Assembly (NCBI RefSeq): GCF_020193575.1
Contig: NZ_JADYVD010000001.1
Location: forward strand, 124,001 to 188,000
DNA length: 64,000 bases
Reading direction: 5' to 3'
From: Ensifer sp. IC4062
GTDB taxonomy: Bacteria; Pseudomonadota; Alphaproteobacteria; Rhizobiales; Rhizobiaceae
Every line of letters starts with the position of its first letter. The stretch's first letter is position 1. Below are positions 19,161 through 27,235 of the stretch, in pieces. The notes beneath the pieces were generated by a model. It saw nothing but the letters and a program-made list of their open reading frames with translations, was not told where the DNA came from and made no database searches. A program made the position numbers and the translations under genes.

Positions 19161-19652
19161 TCATGCGGCCTTCTTGTTCGCTTGCGCCATGGCGAGTTTC
19201 GTCAACTCCTCGTCGGTGACGAATTCTTCCTTCAGCGTCTTGTCGAGAAGCGATACGGCGTCCTTCAGACCGATCGTTTGCGCCCAGGTCTTCAAGGTGC
19301 CGTAGCGAGCGATCTCGTAATGCTCGACGGATTGTGCGGCGGAGATTAGGCCGGCGTCGAGTGCAGGAGTGCCCTTGAACTCCTCCATGATCTCCTCGCC
19401 TTCGGCGATAATACCTTCAATCGCGTCGCAAGTTTTGCCCTGTGCGCGTTTGCCGATCATGTCGAAGACCTGCTGCAGCCGCTCGACATGGGTTTCCGTC
19501 TGTTCCCGGTGCTTCTCGAAAGCGGCCTTGAGTTCCGGTGCCTGTGCGCCGCGTGCCATCTTCGGCAAGGCCCTCAGGATCTTTCGTTCGGCGTAATAGA
19601 TGTCTTTCAGGGTATCGTGAAAGAGGTCGTTCAGCGTTTTTTCCTTGGCCAT
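19161..19652 (-). CDS. Ferritin-like DUF892 protein (YciE/YciF)
   Basis: A 163-residue four-helix-bundle protein. It starts MAKEKTLNDLFHDTLKDIYY and carries AERKILRALPKMA, both typical of YciE/YciF. Acidic and His residues spread over the helices (KHREQTETHVERL; EHYEIARYGTL) can bind metals. The family is stress-induced (osmotic, stationary phase), but its biochemistry is not settled. The start at 19652 is preceded by GAAAGGAC. It is divergent from an SDR gene, and structured repeats lie on both outer sides of the pair. Confidence 0.88.
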   Translation of the reverse strand: MAKEKTLNDLFHDTLKDIYYAERKILRALPKMARGAQAPELKAAFEKHREQTETHVERLQQVFDMIGKRAQGKTCDAIEGIIAEGEEIMEEFKGTPALDAGLISAAQSVEHYEIARYGTLKTWAQTIGLKDAVSLLDKTLKEEFVTDEELTKLAMAQANKKAA

Positions 19653-19861
19653 AGTTCGGCGTCCTTTCGGCTCGTGATTTGCGGTAGCGCCAACGAAACA
19701 CCGTCGAACCGCGTTTGTTCCGGGCAGGCGAATTTGCCGCGTGGCTGTGCTCCTCAGATCGAATGTCCGCAGCGAGCAGCCTTCTCTCGCACTCGGAAAT
19801 CGGGTGGCTGCTTGGCAGCGGATCTGGGATTGCTTTGTCGCTCTCGAGAAAGGAGTCCATG

Positions 19862-20632
19862 ATGCCAAGACTTGAAGGAAAGATCGCGATCATAACCGGG
19901 GCAAGCTCAGGTATCGGCCGCGCCGCCGCCACGCTTTTTGCCCGTGAAGGCGCAAAGCTCGTCGTTACCGCGCGGCGCGAGCGCGAACTCAAGCAACTCG
20001 TGCAGGAAATCGAGGATACGGGCGGCGAGGCCGCCATGCTCGACGGCGACATCCGCGACGAGGCCCTGAACGAGGCGCTGATCGATCTGGCGGTCCGCCG
20101 CTTCGGCGGGCTGGATATCGCCTTCAACAATGCCGGAACCGTGGGCGCGATGGGCGAACTCCCAGCGCTCTCCCTCGAGGACTGGCGGGAAACGCTCGAC
20201 ACGAACCTGACGAGCGCTTTCCTTGCAGCCAAGCATCAGATACCGGCGATGGTGGCTCGTGGGGGCGGCTCGCTGGTCTTCACGTCGAGTTTCGTTGGGC
20301 ATACTGCAGGCTTTCCCGGAACCACCGCCTATGCGGCGAGCAAGGCCGGTCTTGTCGGCCTCACACAGTCGCTGGCGGTTGAATTCGGGGCGCAGGGGGT
20401 GCGCGTCAACGCGCTGCTGCCGGGCGGCACCGATACGCCTTCCAACCACGCGAACCTGCCGGGTGCTGCGCCGGAAACACGAGGCTTCATCGAGGGCCTG
20501 CATGCGTTGAAACGGATGGGGCGCCCCGAGGAGATCGCCGAAGCCGCGCTCTATCTCGCGTCCGATGCTGCGAGCTTTGTCACCGGGGCGGCGCTGCTCG
20601 TAGATGGCGGCGTCTCGATCAACCGCACCTGA
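19862..20632 (+). CDS. Short-chain dehydrogenase/reductase (glucose 1-dehydrogenase-like)
   Basis: A 256-residue classical SDR. The NAD(P) motif is TGASSGIG near residue 12, NNAG near 89, and the catalytic Ser...YAASK triad near 140-158. The C-terminal GAALLVDGGVSINRT is typical. Two consecutive ATGs (19859, 19862) follow AAAGGAG; the second has the better spacing. The substrate is unknown. It diverges from the DUF892 gene across 209 bp. Confidence 0.9.
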   Translation: MPRLEGKIAIITGASSGIGRAAATLFAREGAKLVVTARRERELKQLVQEIEDTGGEAAMLDGDIRDEALNEALIDLAVRRFGGLDIAFNNAGTVGAMGELPALSLEDWRETLDTNLTSAFLAAKHQIPAMVARGGGSLVFTSSFVGHTAGFPGTTAYAASKAGLVGLTQSLAVEFGAQGVRVNALLPGGTDTPSNHANLPGAAPETRGFIEGLHALKRMGRPEEIAEAALYLASDAASFVTGAALLVDGGVSINRT

Positions 20633-20651
20633 GCTTGCAATCATCGAGCGC

Positions 20652-20749
20652 ACTGCATGTTTCCTTAAATCGAAGTCGATAAAAATATGCAGAAATTTAA
20701 AGCCCTACAGTGTCCTTTGCCCGTCTCAAAAGACGCGCGGCACTATAGG
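20652..20749 (-). repeat. Structured ~100-bp dispersed repeat, copy 2 (inverted)
   Basis: On the minus strand it reads like the other copies: CTATAGTGCCGCGCGTCTTT, then the conserved middle, then TTTAAGGAAACATGCAGTG. It has the opposite orientation to the copy at 19049-19139, so the two bracket the DUF892/SDR pair. Confidence 0.8.
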
Positions 20750-20804
20750 AGCACAGTGCTGTCTCGTAGGCTCCCGCAGCCGCGGCGCGGTAAGGAGGAG
20801 TAGC

Positions 20805-21434
20805 ATGAAGAAACCCGGATCGATGAAGTCGCTTGAGGATCTCGGCCGCGTCAGGCTCTCGCAAAACTTTTTCCTGCGGGACTTCCTGCATTCCGAGATT
20901 GCCGACTTTTATCGCCTTCCGAACATTCCGGACGATCCGGATCTTGCCATCGAGGCGGGTAGCAAGCTGTGCGAGGAACTGCTTGAACCTTTGCAGGCGA
21001 CCTTCGGTCGCCTGCACATCCGCTCCGCCTATCGCAATCGCGCGGTCAATGCCTTCGGCAACGCCAATAAGCTGAATTGCTCCACCAATGCGGCGACGGC
21101 GGCGGACCACATATGGGACATGCGCGACGCCGACGGATGCATGGGCGCAACCGCCTGCATCGTCATTCCCTGGGTTTGGGATCGGGAGCGGGAGGGGGGC
21201 GGCTGGCAGAGCCTTGCCTGGTGGATCCACGACCACCTGCCTTATGCCTCGCTCTGCTTCTTTCCAAAACTCTGGGCCTTCAACATCCAGTGGCACGAGA
21301 GGCCGCGCCGCACCATCAGGAGCTATGCCGAGCCGCGCGGGCTTCTGACGAAGCCGGGTATGGCCAACCACGAGGGTAGCCACGCGCAGCACTATGCCGG
21401 TTTCCCACCGCTCGCGAACGTGGCGAGTGTGTAG
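20805..21434 (+). CDS. Conserved hypothetical protein, possibly peptidase M15-like
   Basis: A 209-residue soluble protein that I cannot assign firmly. RLSQNFFLRDFLHSEIADFY near the start and IRSAYRNRAVN (residues about 68-78) recall the M15 carboxypeptidase and Hedgehog/DD-peptidase fold, where SxxR contacts the ligand. Later His and Asp (AADHIWDMRDADG; WWIHDHLPYASL) could be metal ligands. There is no signal peptide. The ATG at 20805 has a strong AAGGAGGAG site. A structured repeat lies in its leader. If it is an M15 peptidase, peptidoglycan turnover would be the obvious setting. Confidence 0.6.
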   Translation: MKKPGSMKSLEDLGRVRLSQNFFLRDFLHSEIADFYRLPNIPDDPDLAIEAGSKLCEELLEPLQATFGRLHIRSAYRNRAVNAFGNANKLNCSTNAATAADHIWDMRDADGCMGATACIVIPWVWDREREGGGWQSLAWWIHDHLPYASLCFFPKLWAFNIQWHERPRRTIRSYAEPRGLLTKPGMANHEGSHAQHYAGFPPLANVASV

Positions 21435-21438
21435 TTAA

Positions 21439-21577
21439 GCCCTCCCTCACAAGGGGGAGGGGCTAACTGGGCAGCACCGTCTCACTCAACGCAGCATCTC
21501 AACAACGGGCAACGGTGAAGACCAAGCGTGGAGGCTGCCACCAAGCGGCCCCTCCTCTTTGTGGGGAGGGGGGTGGG
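21439..21577. repeat. RIME-like palindromic pair between convergent genes
   Basis: CCCTCCCTCACAAGGGGGAGG near 21440-21461 and CCCCTCCTCTTTGTGGGGAG near 21549-21568 are two hairpins of the same type in a 195-bp gap. They may also help terminate both convergent genes. Confidence 0.65.
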
Positions 21578-21629
21578 AGAGCTTTCTCGTCCGCCGCCGA
21601 TCTCCACCTCTGTCCCTGGTCCGCTTCCG

Positions 21630-22580
21630 CTATTCGCTTACGTCGTTCAGTCTAGCGATCGCCTCGTCGGAAAGCTTGAGCTCCGCGGACTTCACGAGAC
21701 TTGCCAGTTGCTCCAGATTGGTTGCGCTGGCGATCGGCGCGGTCACGCCCTTGCGGGCGATGATCCAGGCGAGCGCGATTTCCGCCTGTTTCGCCCCGGT
21801 TTCCTCGGCGATTTCATCCAGGACGCCGAGGATGCGCATGCCGCGCCCGTCGAGGTATTTCTCGACGCCGCCACCCCGGGCGGAACCCTCGAGGTCGATG
21901 TGCGAGCGGTATTTGCCAGAAAGGAATCCCCTCGCCAGGCTGAAATAGGTGATAACCCCGATTTCCTCGGCTATGCAGAGCTCTCGCAAGGGGCCGTCAA
22001 AGGACGCCCGGTCGTAGAGATTGTATTCCGGTTGCAGCACCGCATAGCGTGGCAGTCCGTCCATCGCTGAGACGTCGAGGGCGTTGCGCAATTGCGTCGC
22101 ATCGAGGTTCGATGCGCCGATGGCGCGGACTTTGCCCTCGGAGAGAAGTGCATCATAGGCGGCAAGGGTTTCCTCGTAAGGCGTTTCTGGATCCGGCCAA
22201 TGCGAAAGGTAGAGATCGACATGATCGGTCTGCAGACGGCGCAGCGAGTCCTCGACCGCCTGCATGATCCAGCGTCGAGACAGACCCTTGCGGTCCGGCC
22301 CCAACTCCGATCCGACCTTGGTGACGATGACGGCCTCGTCGCGCGCACGGCCCGACCGCTTTAGCCACTTGCCGATGATCGTTTCGGATTCTCCGCCGTT
22401 GTTTCCGGGCACCCAAGAGGAATAGACGTCCGCCGTATCGACGGCGTTGAAGCCGGCGTCGAAAAAGGCGTCGAGCAAGCCGAAGGATGTCTTCTCATCT
22501 GCTGTCCAGCCGAAGACGTTGCCGCCGAAGACGAGCGGCGCAATTGAGAGGCCGGTGCGGCCAAGTCTGCGCTTTTCCAT
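21630..22580 (-). CDS. Aldo/keto reductase
   Basis: A 316-residue AKR with the catalytic set Asp/Tyr in FNAVDTADVYSSWVPG, Lys in IVTKVGSELG and His in DLYLSHWPDP. The C-terminus ASATNLEQLASLV binds NADPH. The start MEKRRLGRTGL (22580) is the standard AKR beginning. It belongs to a different AKR subgroup from the one at 16971-17966 and shares its upstream region with the divergent Gfo/Idh/MocA gene. Confidence 0.9.
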   Translation of the reverse strand: MEKRRLGRTGLSIAPLVFGGNVFGWTADEKTSFGLLDAFFDAGFNAVDTADVYSSWVPGNNGGESETIIGKWLKRSGRARDEAVIVTKVGSELGPDRKGLSRRWIMQAVEDSLRRLQTDHVDLYLSHWPDPETPYEETLAAYDALLSEGKVRAIGASNLDATQLRNALDVSAMDGLPRYAVLQPEYNLYDRASFDGPLRELCIAEEIGVITYFSLARGFLSGKYRSHIDLEGSARGGGVEKYLDGRGMRILGVLDEIAEETGAKQAEIALAWIIARKGVTAPIASATNLEQLASLVKSAELKLSDEAIARLNDVSE

Positions 22581-22814
22581 GGTTTCGCTCCACAAGGTTG
22601 GATGAAATCAAGTCTGCGATCGGGAGGATTGCGGCTGAAAGATAAGTCAGCATCGTGCAGAATGACACCTGCCAGATGGCGATGATTTTGATCTGACCGC
22701 CCCAAAATCGTAAGCGTGGTCAACTGCAATAAGTTGAGACGCGGGGACGCGAGCGGAGATGCGCCTGCGCTTTTCCTCATCTCGCTCTGCCGTTTCTGCA
22801 GTCGCGTAGTTGCT

Positions 22815-22826
22815 AGGTACGTACCT
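22815..22826. promoter_or_regulatory. Palindrome AGGTACGTACCT, candidate operator
   Basis: A perfect 12-bp palindrome ending 38 bases before the oxidoreductase start at 22865. Its AGGTA half-site recurs in the XRE-gene palindrome at 23932-23948. Confidence 0.4.
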
Positions 22827-22864
22827 CGGGGCTAGTGTCGGCGCAGCCAAGAAGGAGTTTAGCC

Positions 22865-23851
22865 ATGCTGCGTTTCGGAATTCTGTCGACGGCCAGGATC
22901 GGTCGGGAACTTGTCGTGCCCGCCATTCAGGATGCGGATAACTGCGTGGTCTCGGCGATCGCCAGCCGCGATCTCGCCAAGGCGAGAGTGATGGCCGACC
23001 GTTTTTCGGTGCCGCATGCGTTTGGATCCTACGAGGAAATGCTGGCATCCGATGTGATCGATGCCGTCTACATTCCGCTGCCGACCTCGCAGCATGTGGA
23101 ATGGACGATCAAGGCCGCCGATGCCGGCAAGCATGTGCTCTGCGAAAAGCCGATTGCGCTCAAGGCGGAGGAGATCGACGCTGTCATCGCAGCGCGCGAC
23201 CGCAACAAGGTGCTGGTCTCGGAAGCCTTCATGGTGACCTACAGCCCGGTTTGGCGGAAGGTGCGCTCGCTGCTGGCGGAAGGGGCGATCGGCAAGCTCA
23301 GGCATGTCCAGGGGGCCTTCACCTATTACAATCGCGATCCCGGCAACATGCGCAACGTCCCGGAACTCGGTGGCGGCGGCCTGCCAGACATCGGCGTCTA
23401 TCCGACGATCACGACCCGTTTCGTGACTGGCAAGGAGCCAGCTCGTGTTCAGGCCAACACCGACCGCGACCCGGAATTCGGCACCGACATCTATTCGAGC
23501 GTGCGGGCCGACTTCGGCGATTTCGAGCTGAGCTTCTACATTTCGACCCAACTTGCCGCCCGTCAGGTCATGGTCTTCCATGGCGACAAGGGTTACATCG
23601 AGGTGAAGTCGCCCTTCAATGCGGACCGCTACGGCCGCGAAGAGGTTGAACTGACCAATCAGAATCATGCGCAGTCGCAGCTCTTCCGCTTCCAGGACGC
23701 GCGTCAGTACAAGCTTGAGGCTGAGGCGTTCTCGCGCGCGGCAAGCGGCCAGCCGGAGGAAGTGGTGACGCTCGAGAACTCGCGCCTCAACCAAAAGCTC
23801 ATCGACGCCATCTACCGAGCGAGCGAAAAGGACGGCTGGGAGCCAGTCTGA
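22865..23851 (+). CDS. Gfo/Idh/MocA-family oxidoreductase
   Basis: A 328-residue NAD(P)-dependent oxidoreductase. The N-terminal Rossmann fold starts [20 protein letters not shown]. The family signature [11 protein letters not shown] (about residues 95-105) carries the catalytic Lys, and the C-terminal domain includes [12 protein letters not shown]. Substrates of the family are sugars, inositols and related polyols; which one applies here is unclear. AAGGAG precedes the start. Confidence 0.9.
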   Translation: MLRFGILSTARIGRELVVPAIQDADNCVVSAIASRDLAKARVMADRFSVPHAFGSYEEMLASDVIDAVYIPLPTSQHVEWTIKAADAGKHVLCEKPIALKAEEIDAVIAARDRNKVLVSEAFMVTYSPVWRKVRSLLAEGAIGKLRHVQGAFTYYNRDPGNMRNVPELGGGGLPDIGVYPTITTRFVTGKEPARVQANTDRDPEFGTDIYSSVRADFGDFELSFYISTQLAARQVMVFHGDKGYIEVKSPFNADRYGREEVELTNQNHAQSQLFRFQDARQYKLEAEAFSRAASGQPEEVVTLENSRLNQKLIDAIYRASEKDGWEPV

Positions 23852-23873
23852 ACCAAATCATTAGCCGGCGAAT

Positions 23874-23898
23874 GACGGCCCGTCTTGAGCGGGCCGTC
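23874..23898 (+). terminator. Possible terminator hairpin
   Basis: GACGGCCCG and CGGGCCGTC form a 9-bp stem with a 7-base loop just after the oxidoreductase gene. There is no T run after it, so intrinsic termination is uncertain. Confidence 0.4.
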
Positions 23899-23931
23899 TG
23901 CTGGACGCCGCGGCAGGTGATCATCAATCCG

Positions 23932-23948
23932 ATTACCTCCGAGGTAAT
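23932..23948. promoter_or_regulatory. Palindromic operator upstream of the XRE regulator
   Basis: ATTACCTC-C-GAGGTAAT, perfect 8-bp arms around one central base, 53 bases before the regulator start. The likely use is autoregulation by the XRE-family protein. Confidence 0.6.
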
Positions 23949-24001
23949 GGATTTTGTGCTTCCATCGGGCCAATCTGCCGGCGCAATGGAGGAAAGGGCT
24001 T

Positions 24002-24781
24002 ATGGAATTCGGCCGTCACCTGAAGGAATGGCGCGGGCATCGCCGCATGAGCCAGCTCGATCTCGCTGTTGCCGCTGGAATTTCCGCGCGCCACGTTTCA
24101 TTCTTGGAAACCGGCCGCTCGAAACCGTCCGAGGGGATGATTCTCCGGTTGGCGTCGGTGCTCGATATTCCAGCCCGGGATCAGGGCTCGCTCTTTACCG
24201 CCGCAGGCTACCGGCCGCGGCTGACGACCCGTCCCGCTCGCGGGCTCGATTCCATGCCTCCCGCCGTTGCGGGCGCGATCCGGCTGATGCTTGACCGCCA
24301 TGCTCCCTATCCCGGCCTCGTCTTCGACCATGAATACACCGTGTTGCTCACGACTCCCGCTTTTGCCGCGCTTGCGGAAGCCACGAAGATACCGGTCAAC
24401 CCCGGTCAGAACTTCCTCGACGCCTTCCTCGGATCGGAGAGCATCCGTGCGCTCGTCATCAACTGGGAGGCAGCCGCCGCGGACCTTGTCCAGAGAGTGC
24501 GCATGGAGGCCTGGTTGCAGGGTCCACGCAGTCCCTTGCAAAGGCGGCTAGAGCGTCTCGTAGCTGATCCTGCGGTCGCCCGCGCAATCGAAAACTATCC
24601 GGAGACCGACCGGCTGCCGGTGCTGCCGGTCGAACTGCGCGTCGGTGCCACCGAACTGCGCTTCATCACCACGCTTTCGACCTTCGGCTCGACTCAGGAC
24701 GCGCTGGTTGAGGGTGTCTTGATCGAATCCTTCTTTCCGGCTGACGACGCGACGCGGCACTTCTTCGATCGAGCGGCTTAA
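24002..24781 (+). CDS. XRE-family regulator with MmyB-like ligand-binding domain
   Basis: A 259-residue protein. Residues about 5-65 are a Cro/CI helix-turn-helix (SQLDLAVAAGISARHVSFLE, then TGRSKPS). The rest matches the MmyB-like PAS-type domain (PAFAALAEATKIP; RFITTLSTFGSTQDALVEGV, then LIESFFPAD) that binds small lipophilic ligands. Regulators of this class usually repress themselves and a nearby oxidoreductase gene. A perfect palindrome lies just upstream, and the Gfo/Idh/MocA gene is the nearest candidate target. Confidence 0.88.
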   Translation: MEFGRHLKEWRGHRRMSQLDLAVAAGISARHVSFLETGRSKPSEGMILRLASVLDIPARDQGSLFTAAGYRPRLTTRPARGLDSMPPAVAGAIRLMLDRHAPYPGLVFDHEYTVLLTTPAFAALAEATKIPVNPGQNFLDAFLGSESIRALVINWEAAAADLVQRVRMEAWLQGPRSPLQRRLERLVADPAVARAIENYPETDRLPVLPVELRVGATELRFITTLSTFGSTQDALVEGVLIESFFPADDATRHFFDRAA

Positions 24782-24816
24782 TGCTCGGTCGAAGCCACGC
24801 ACCAACTCGGCACAGA

Positions 24817-25182
24817 TCAAGAATTTATGACGATCATGCCGCCGATGATGAGCGCGGCGCCGGCGGCATAGCGAATGGTGAGCGCCTCACCGAGAAAAAG
24901 GGCCGCGAACAGCGGTACGAAGCAGAATGTCAGCGCCATGAAGGAATAGGCAAGCGTCAGCGGCACGGATCTCAAGGTGAAGATCCAGATGATCGTACCG
25001 AGGCCATAGAGCGCGAGCGCCGCAAGAAGCGTCGGATTTGCGACAAGCGCCGCCAGACCTTTGAAATCGAAGCCGTCCGTTCTCGCGCTGGTCAGCTTGA
25101 ACAGAATCTGCCCGGTGGAAATCAGGATCGGCGTGAAGATCAGCCCGAACCAGACCGCCGGCGCGAGATTGAAAGCCATCAT
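24817..25182 (-). CDS. Small EamA/SMR-like membrane protein (ArnE/RgtF-like)
   Basis: A 121-residue protein with four transmembrane helices. The second half (TLRSVPLTLAYSFMALTFCF, then VPLFAALFLGEALTIRYAAG) is the EamA/SMR pattern. Four-helix proteins next to a polyprenyl-phosphate GT2 gene (ArnE/ArnF, RgtF) help make or flip lipid-linked sugars, which is the likely role here. It is 11 bases downstream of the methyltransferase gene. Two tandem ATGs (25182, 25179) are possible starts. Confidence 0.75.
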   Translation of the reverse strand: MMAFNLAPAVWFGLIFTPILISTGQILFKLTSARTDGFDFKGLAALVANPTLLAALALYGLGTIIWIFTLRSVPLTLAYSFMALTFCFVPLFAALFLGEALTIRYAAGAALIIGGMIVINS

Positions 25183-25193
25183 CCGCGGGAGCC

Positions 25194-25889
25194 TCACGAC
25201 TTGTCTTCGCGGTAGAAAATGTCGCGCCCGATGTCGACGCACTCATGGCGCTCGGGCACCGGATGCATCGCCCGCAGGAAAGAATGCGTGTAAGGAAAGA
25301 AGTTGAAATGCGGGTTGAAGGTGTAGCGATATTCCCGCTCACGCGGCACGACGATGATCACCCGCTTCCGCGCGATGCGGCGGAGCTCCGAAATCGCCCG
25401 GCGATAGTCGAGAATATGTTCGATCACATGGGTGCAGACGACCGTGTCGAACTCTCCGTCTGAAAACGGCAGCTCCTCGATCATGGCGGCAACATATTCG
25501 ACGCCGTCGATGGCAGAGGCATCGTCAATGGCGAAATCGACGCCGGCGAGCCGTTCAAGGGCCGGGTTGGTGCTTCCGATCCGCTTGAGTAGGGCGCCGG
25601 TGCCGCAGCCTACGTCGCAGACGCTGGTGCCGCGGATCTCGGCCGCGATCTTGCGGATGCAGGCCTCGGAATTGTCAGTCCCCTCGTGCACACGCGGGTG
25701 CTGCCGGTAAAGTTGTTCATACTCCGCGGCAGAAAGGAACGGCGCCCGCTCGCGAAAGCGAGCGAGATGCGAGATATGGTCGCCCCAGGCAAGACTCGCC
25801 ATCCCCTTAAAGAAGCGCGAATCGCGCAGGATGGGCGGGATAACGTCCTCGATGACGAAGCGTATGCGGTTTGTCGTTTCCCGGTTCAT
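25194..25889 (-). CDS. SAM-dependent methyltransferase (class I, Methyltransf_11 type)
   Basis: A 231-residue protein. Motif I is VCDVGCGTGALLKRIG (from about residue 89). VVCTHVIEHILDYRRAISEL is the post-motif of the UbiE/Methyltransf_11 family. No membrane segment is seen. Its place between the GT2 gene and the EamA-like gene suggests that it methylates a sugar nucleotide, polyprenyl-linked sugar or related surface precursor. The acceptor is unknown. Confidence 0.82.
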   Translation of the reverse strand: MNRETTNRIRFVIEDVIPPILRDSRFFKGMASLAWGDHISHLARFRERAPFLSAAEYEQLYRQHPRVHEGTDNSEACIRKIAAEIRGTSVCDVGCGTGALLKRIGSTNPALERLAGVDFAIDDASAIDGVEYVAAMIEELPFSDGEFDTVVCTHVIEHILDYRRAISELRRIARKRVIIVVPREREYRYTFNPHFNFFPYTHSFLRAMHPVPERHECVDIGRDIFYREDKS

Positions 25890-25966
25890 GGTAACGTTCC
25901 TCGAGCAAATCCAGGAAAAGTGTGTAGCGGCTTCCGTCCGGAATTGCGTCAGTTCAAAGAGTTAGA

Positions 25967-26965
25967 TCATGCGGCGGCTTTCCTGCGCCGGCGCTGCGGC
26001 AGTGGAACAGGGATTACCGTTGTTTTTTCTTCATCGCGCGGCCGTCTCCGCACGATCGTCATATAGTGGATCCGCAATTGCTCCGTTCGAGCGCGCGAGA
26101 CGGAATCGAGAATGAGGCCGGCGGTGAACAGCATGATCGCCATCAGCATGAGCGCCATCGAAAGGACCCAGGTTGGCAGGCGCGGCACAAGGCCGGTTTC
26201 GAAATATTCGATGAGCACCGGCGCCATGAAAATGAGGCTCGCACCCAGGAACGCAAAACTGATCAGGCCGAAAAAAGCGAAAGGCCGCGTCTCCTTCATC
26301 AGCATGGCGAACATCCAGAGGATTTTGGCGCCGTCCCTGAAGGTCGAAAGCTTGGAGTGCGAACCTTCGGGCCTCCGGCCATAGTCGAGTTCGAGTTCGC
26401 TGACTGGCAGCTTGAGCCGAGATGCGTGCACGGACATTTCCGTCTCGATTTCGAATCCGTTTGAAACGGCGGGGAAACTCTTCACGAAACGACGCGAAAA
26501 CGCCCTGTAGCCCGAGAAGATATCGCTGAAGTCGGTACCGAAGATCGAACGGTAAAGAATATTGAAGATACGATTGCCGAAGGCGTGGCCCTGGCGCCCC
26601 GCTTCCACCCGGATATCTCTTCGGGTTCCCACGACCATGTCCGCCTGTTCGGTCAGGAGCGTGCGGACGAGGTCCTCGGCATCGGCTGGCGAATAGGTGC
26701 CGTCCCCGTCGGCCATGACATAGATGTCCGCGTCGATGTCGGCGAACATGCGCCGGACGACGTGACCCTTGCCTTGGCGGCGCTCGCGCACGACCGTCGC
26801 TCCGGCGAGCATCGCCTGCAGCGGCGTGCCGTCGATCGAGTTGTTGTCGTAGACATAGATGCGCGCGGACGGCAGAGCCGCCCTGAAGTCGCGCACGACC
26901 TGACCGATCGTCGATGCCTCATTGTAGCAAGGCAGGAGGACGGCGATGTCTAGCTGATCGAACAT
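25967..26965 (-). CDS. Family 2 glycosyltransferase, polyprenyl-phosphate type
   Basis: A 332-residue protein. The GT-A domain begins IAVLLPCYNEASTIGQVV and carries YVYDNNSIDGT and the metal-binding DGDGTY. Two C-terminal helices (FAFFGLISFAFLGASLIFMA; WVLSMALMLMAIMLFTAGLI) anchor it in the inner membrane. This is the layout of dolichol/undecaprenyl-phosphate sugar synthases such as ArnC, GtrB and RgtE. It probably charges undecaprenyl or dodecaprenyl phosphate with a sugar for use outside the membrane. The start at 26965 is preferred over 27046. It diverges from the GT-C-like gene. Confidence 0.85.
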   Translation of the reverse strand: MFDQLDIAVLLPCYNEASTIGQVVRDFRAALPSARIYVYDNNSIDGTPLQAMLAGATVVRERRQGKGHVVRRMFADIDADIYVMADGDGTYSPADAEDLVRTLLTEQADMVVGTRRDIRVEAGRQGHAFGNRIFNILYRSIFGTDFSDIFSGYRAFSRRFVKSFPAVSNGFEIETEMSVHASRLKLPVSELELDYGRRPEGSHSKLSTFRDGAKILWMFAMLMKETRPFAFFGLISFAFLGASLIFMAPVLIEYFETGLVPRLPTWVLSMALMLMAIMLFTAGLILDSVSRARTEQLRIHYMTIVRRRPRDEEKTTVIPVPLPQRRRRKAAA

Positions 26966-27235
26966 GGATCGCTGCTCCGGTGGCGGGAACTCAAACGATC
27001 CTACACGCGGCGCGGTTAACAAGACGCTATACGCCGCCCGGAGCATCGAGCGCGCGATCCGGAAAGCGCCTCGGCCGCAGCTTTACGCTTTCTTGATTGG
27101 CGCTCGCTAAGATTGCGGTGACTTCAAGCGGAAGCCGTGACGCGGTTCTTCGCATCAAACGAATGATCACGCAGCGTTGTTGGACCGCTTCAACTCCAAT
27201 GGCAGCCGTGATCCCAGCGGCGGGTGGATAGTCCG

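Noticed and set aside
19049-20749. An insertion sequence around the DUF892/SDR pair
   Set aside because: The inverted repeats are structured intergenic elements and no transposase is present.
20805-21434. A phage endolysin and hence a prophage
   Set aside because: No other phage gene, attachment site or holin is nearby.
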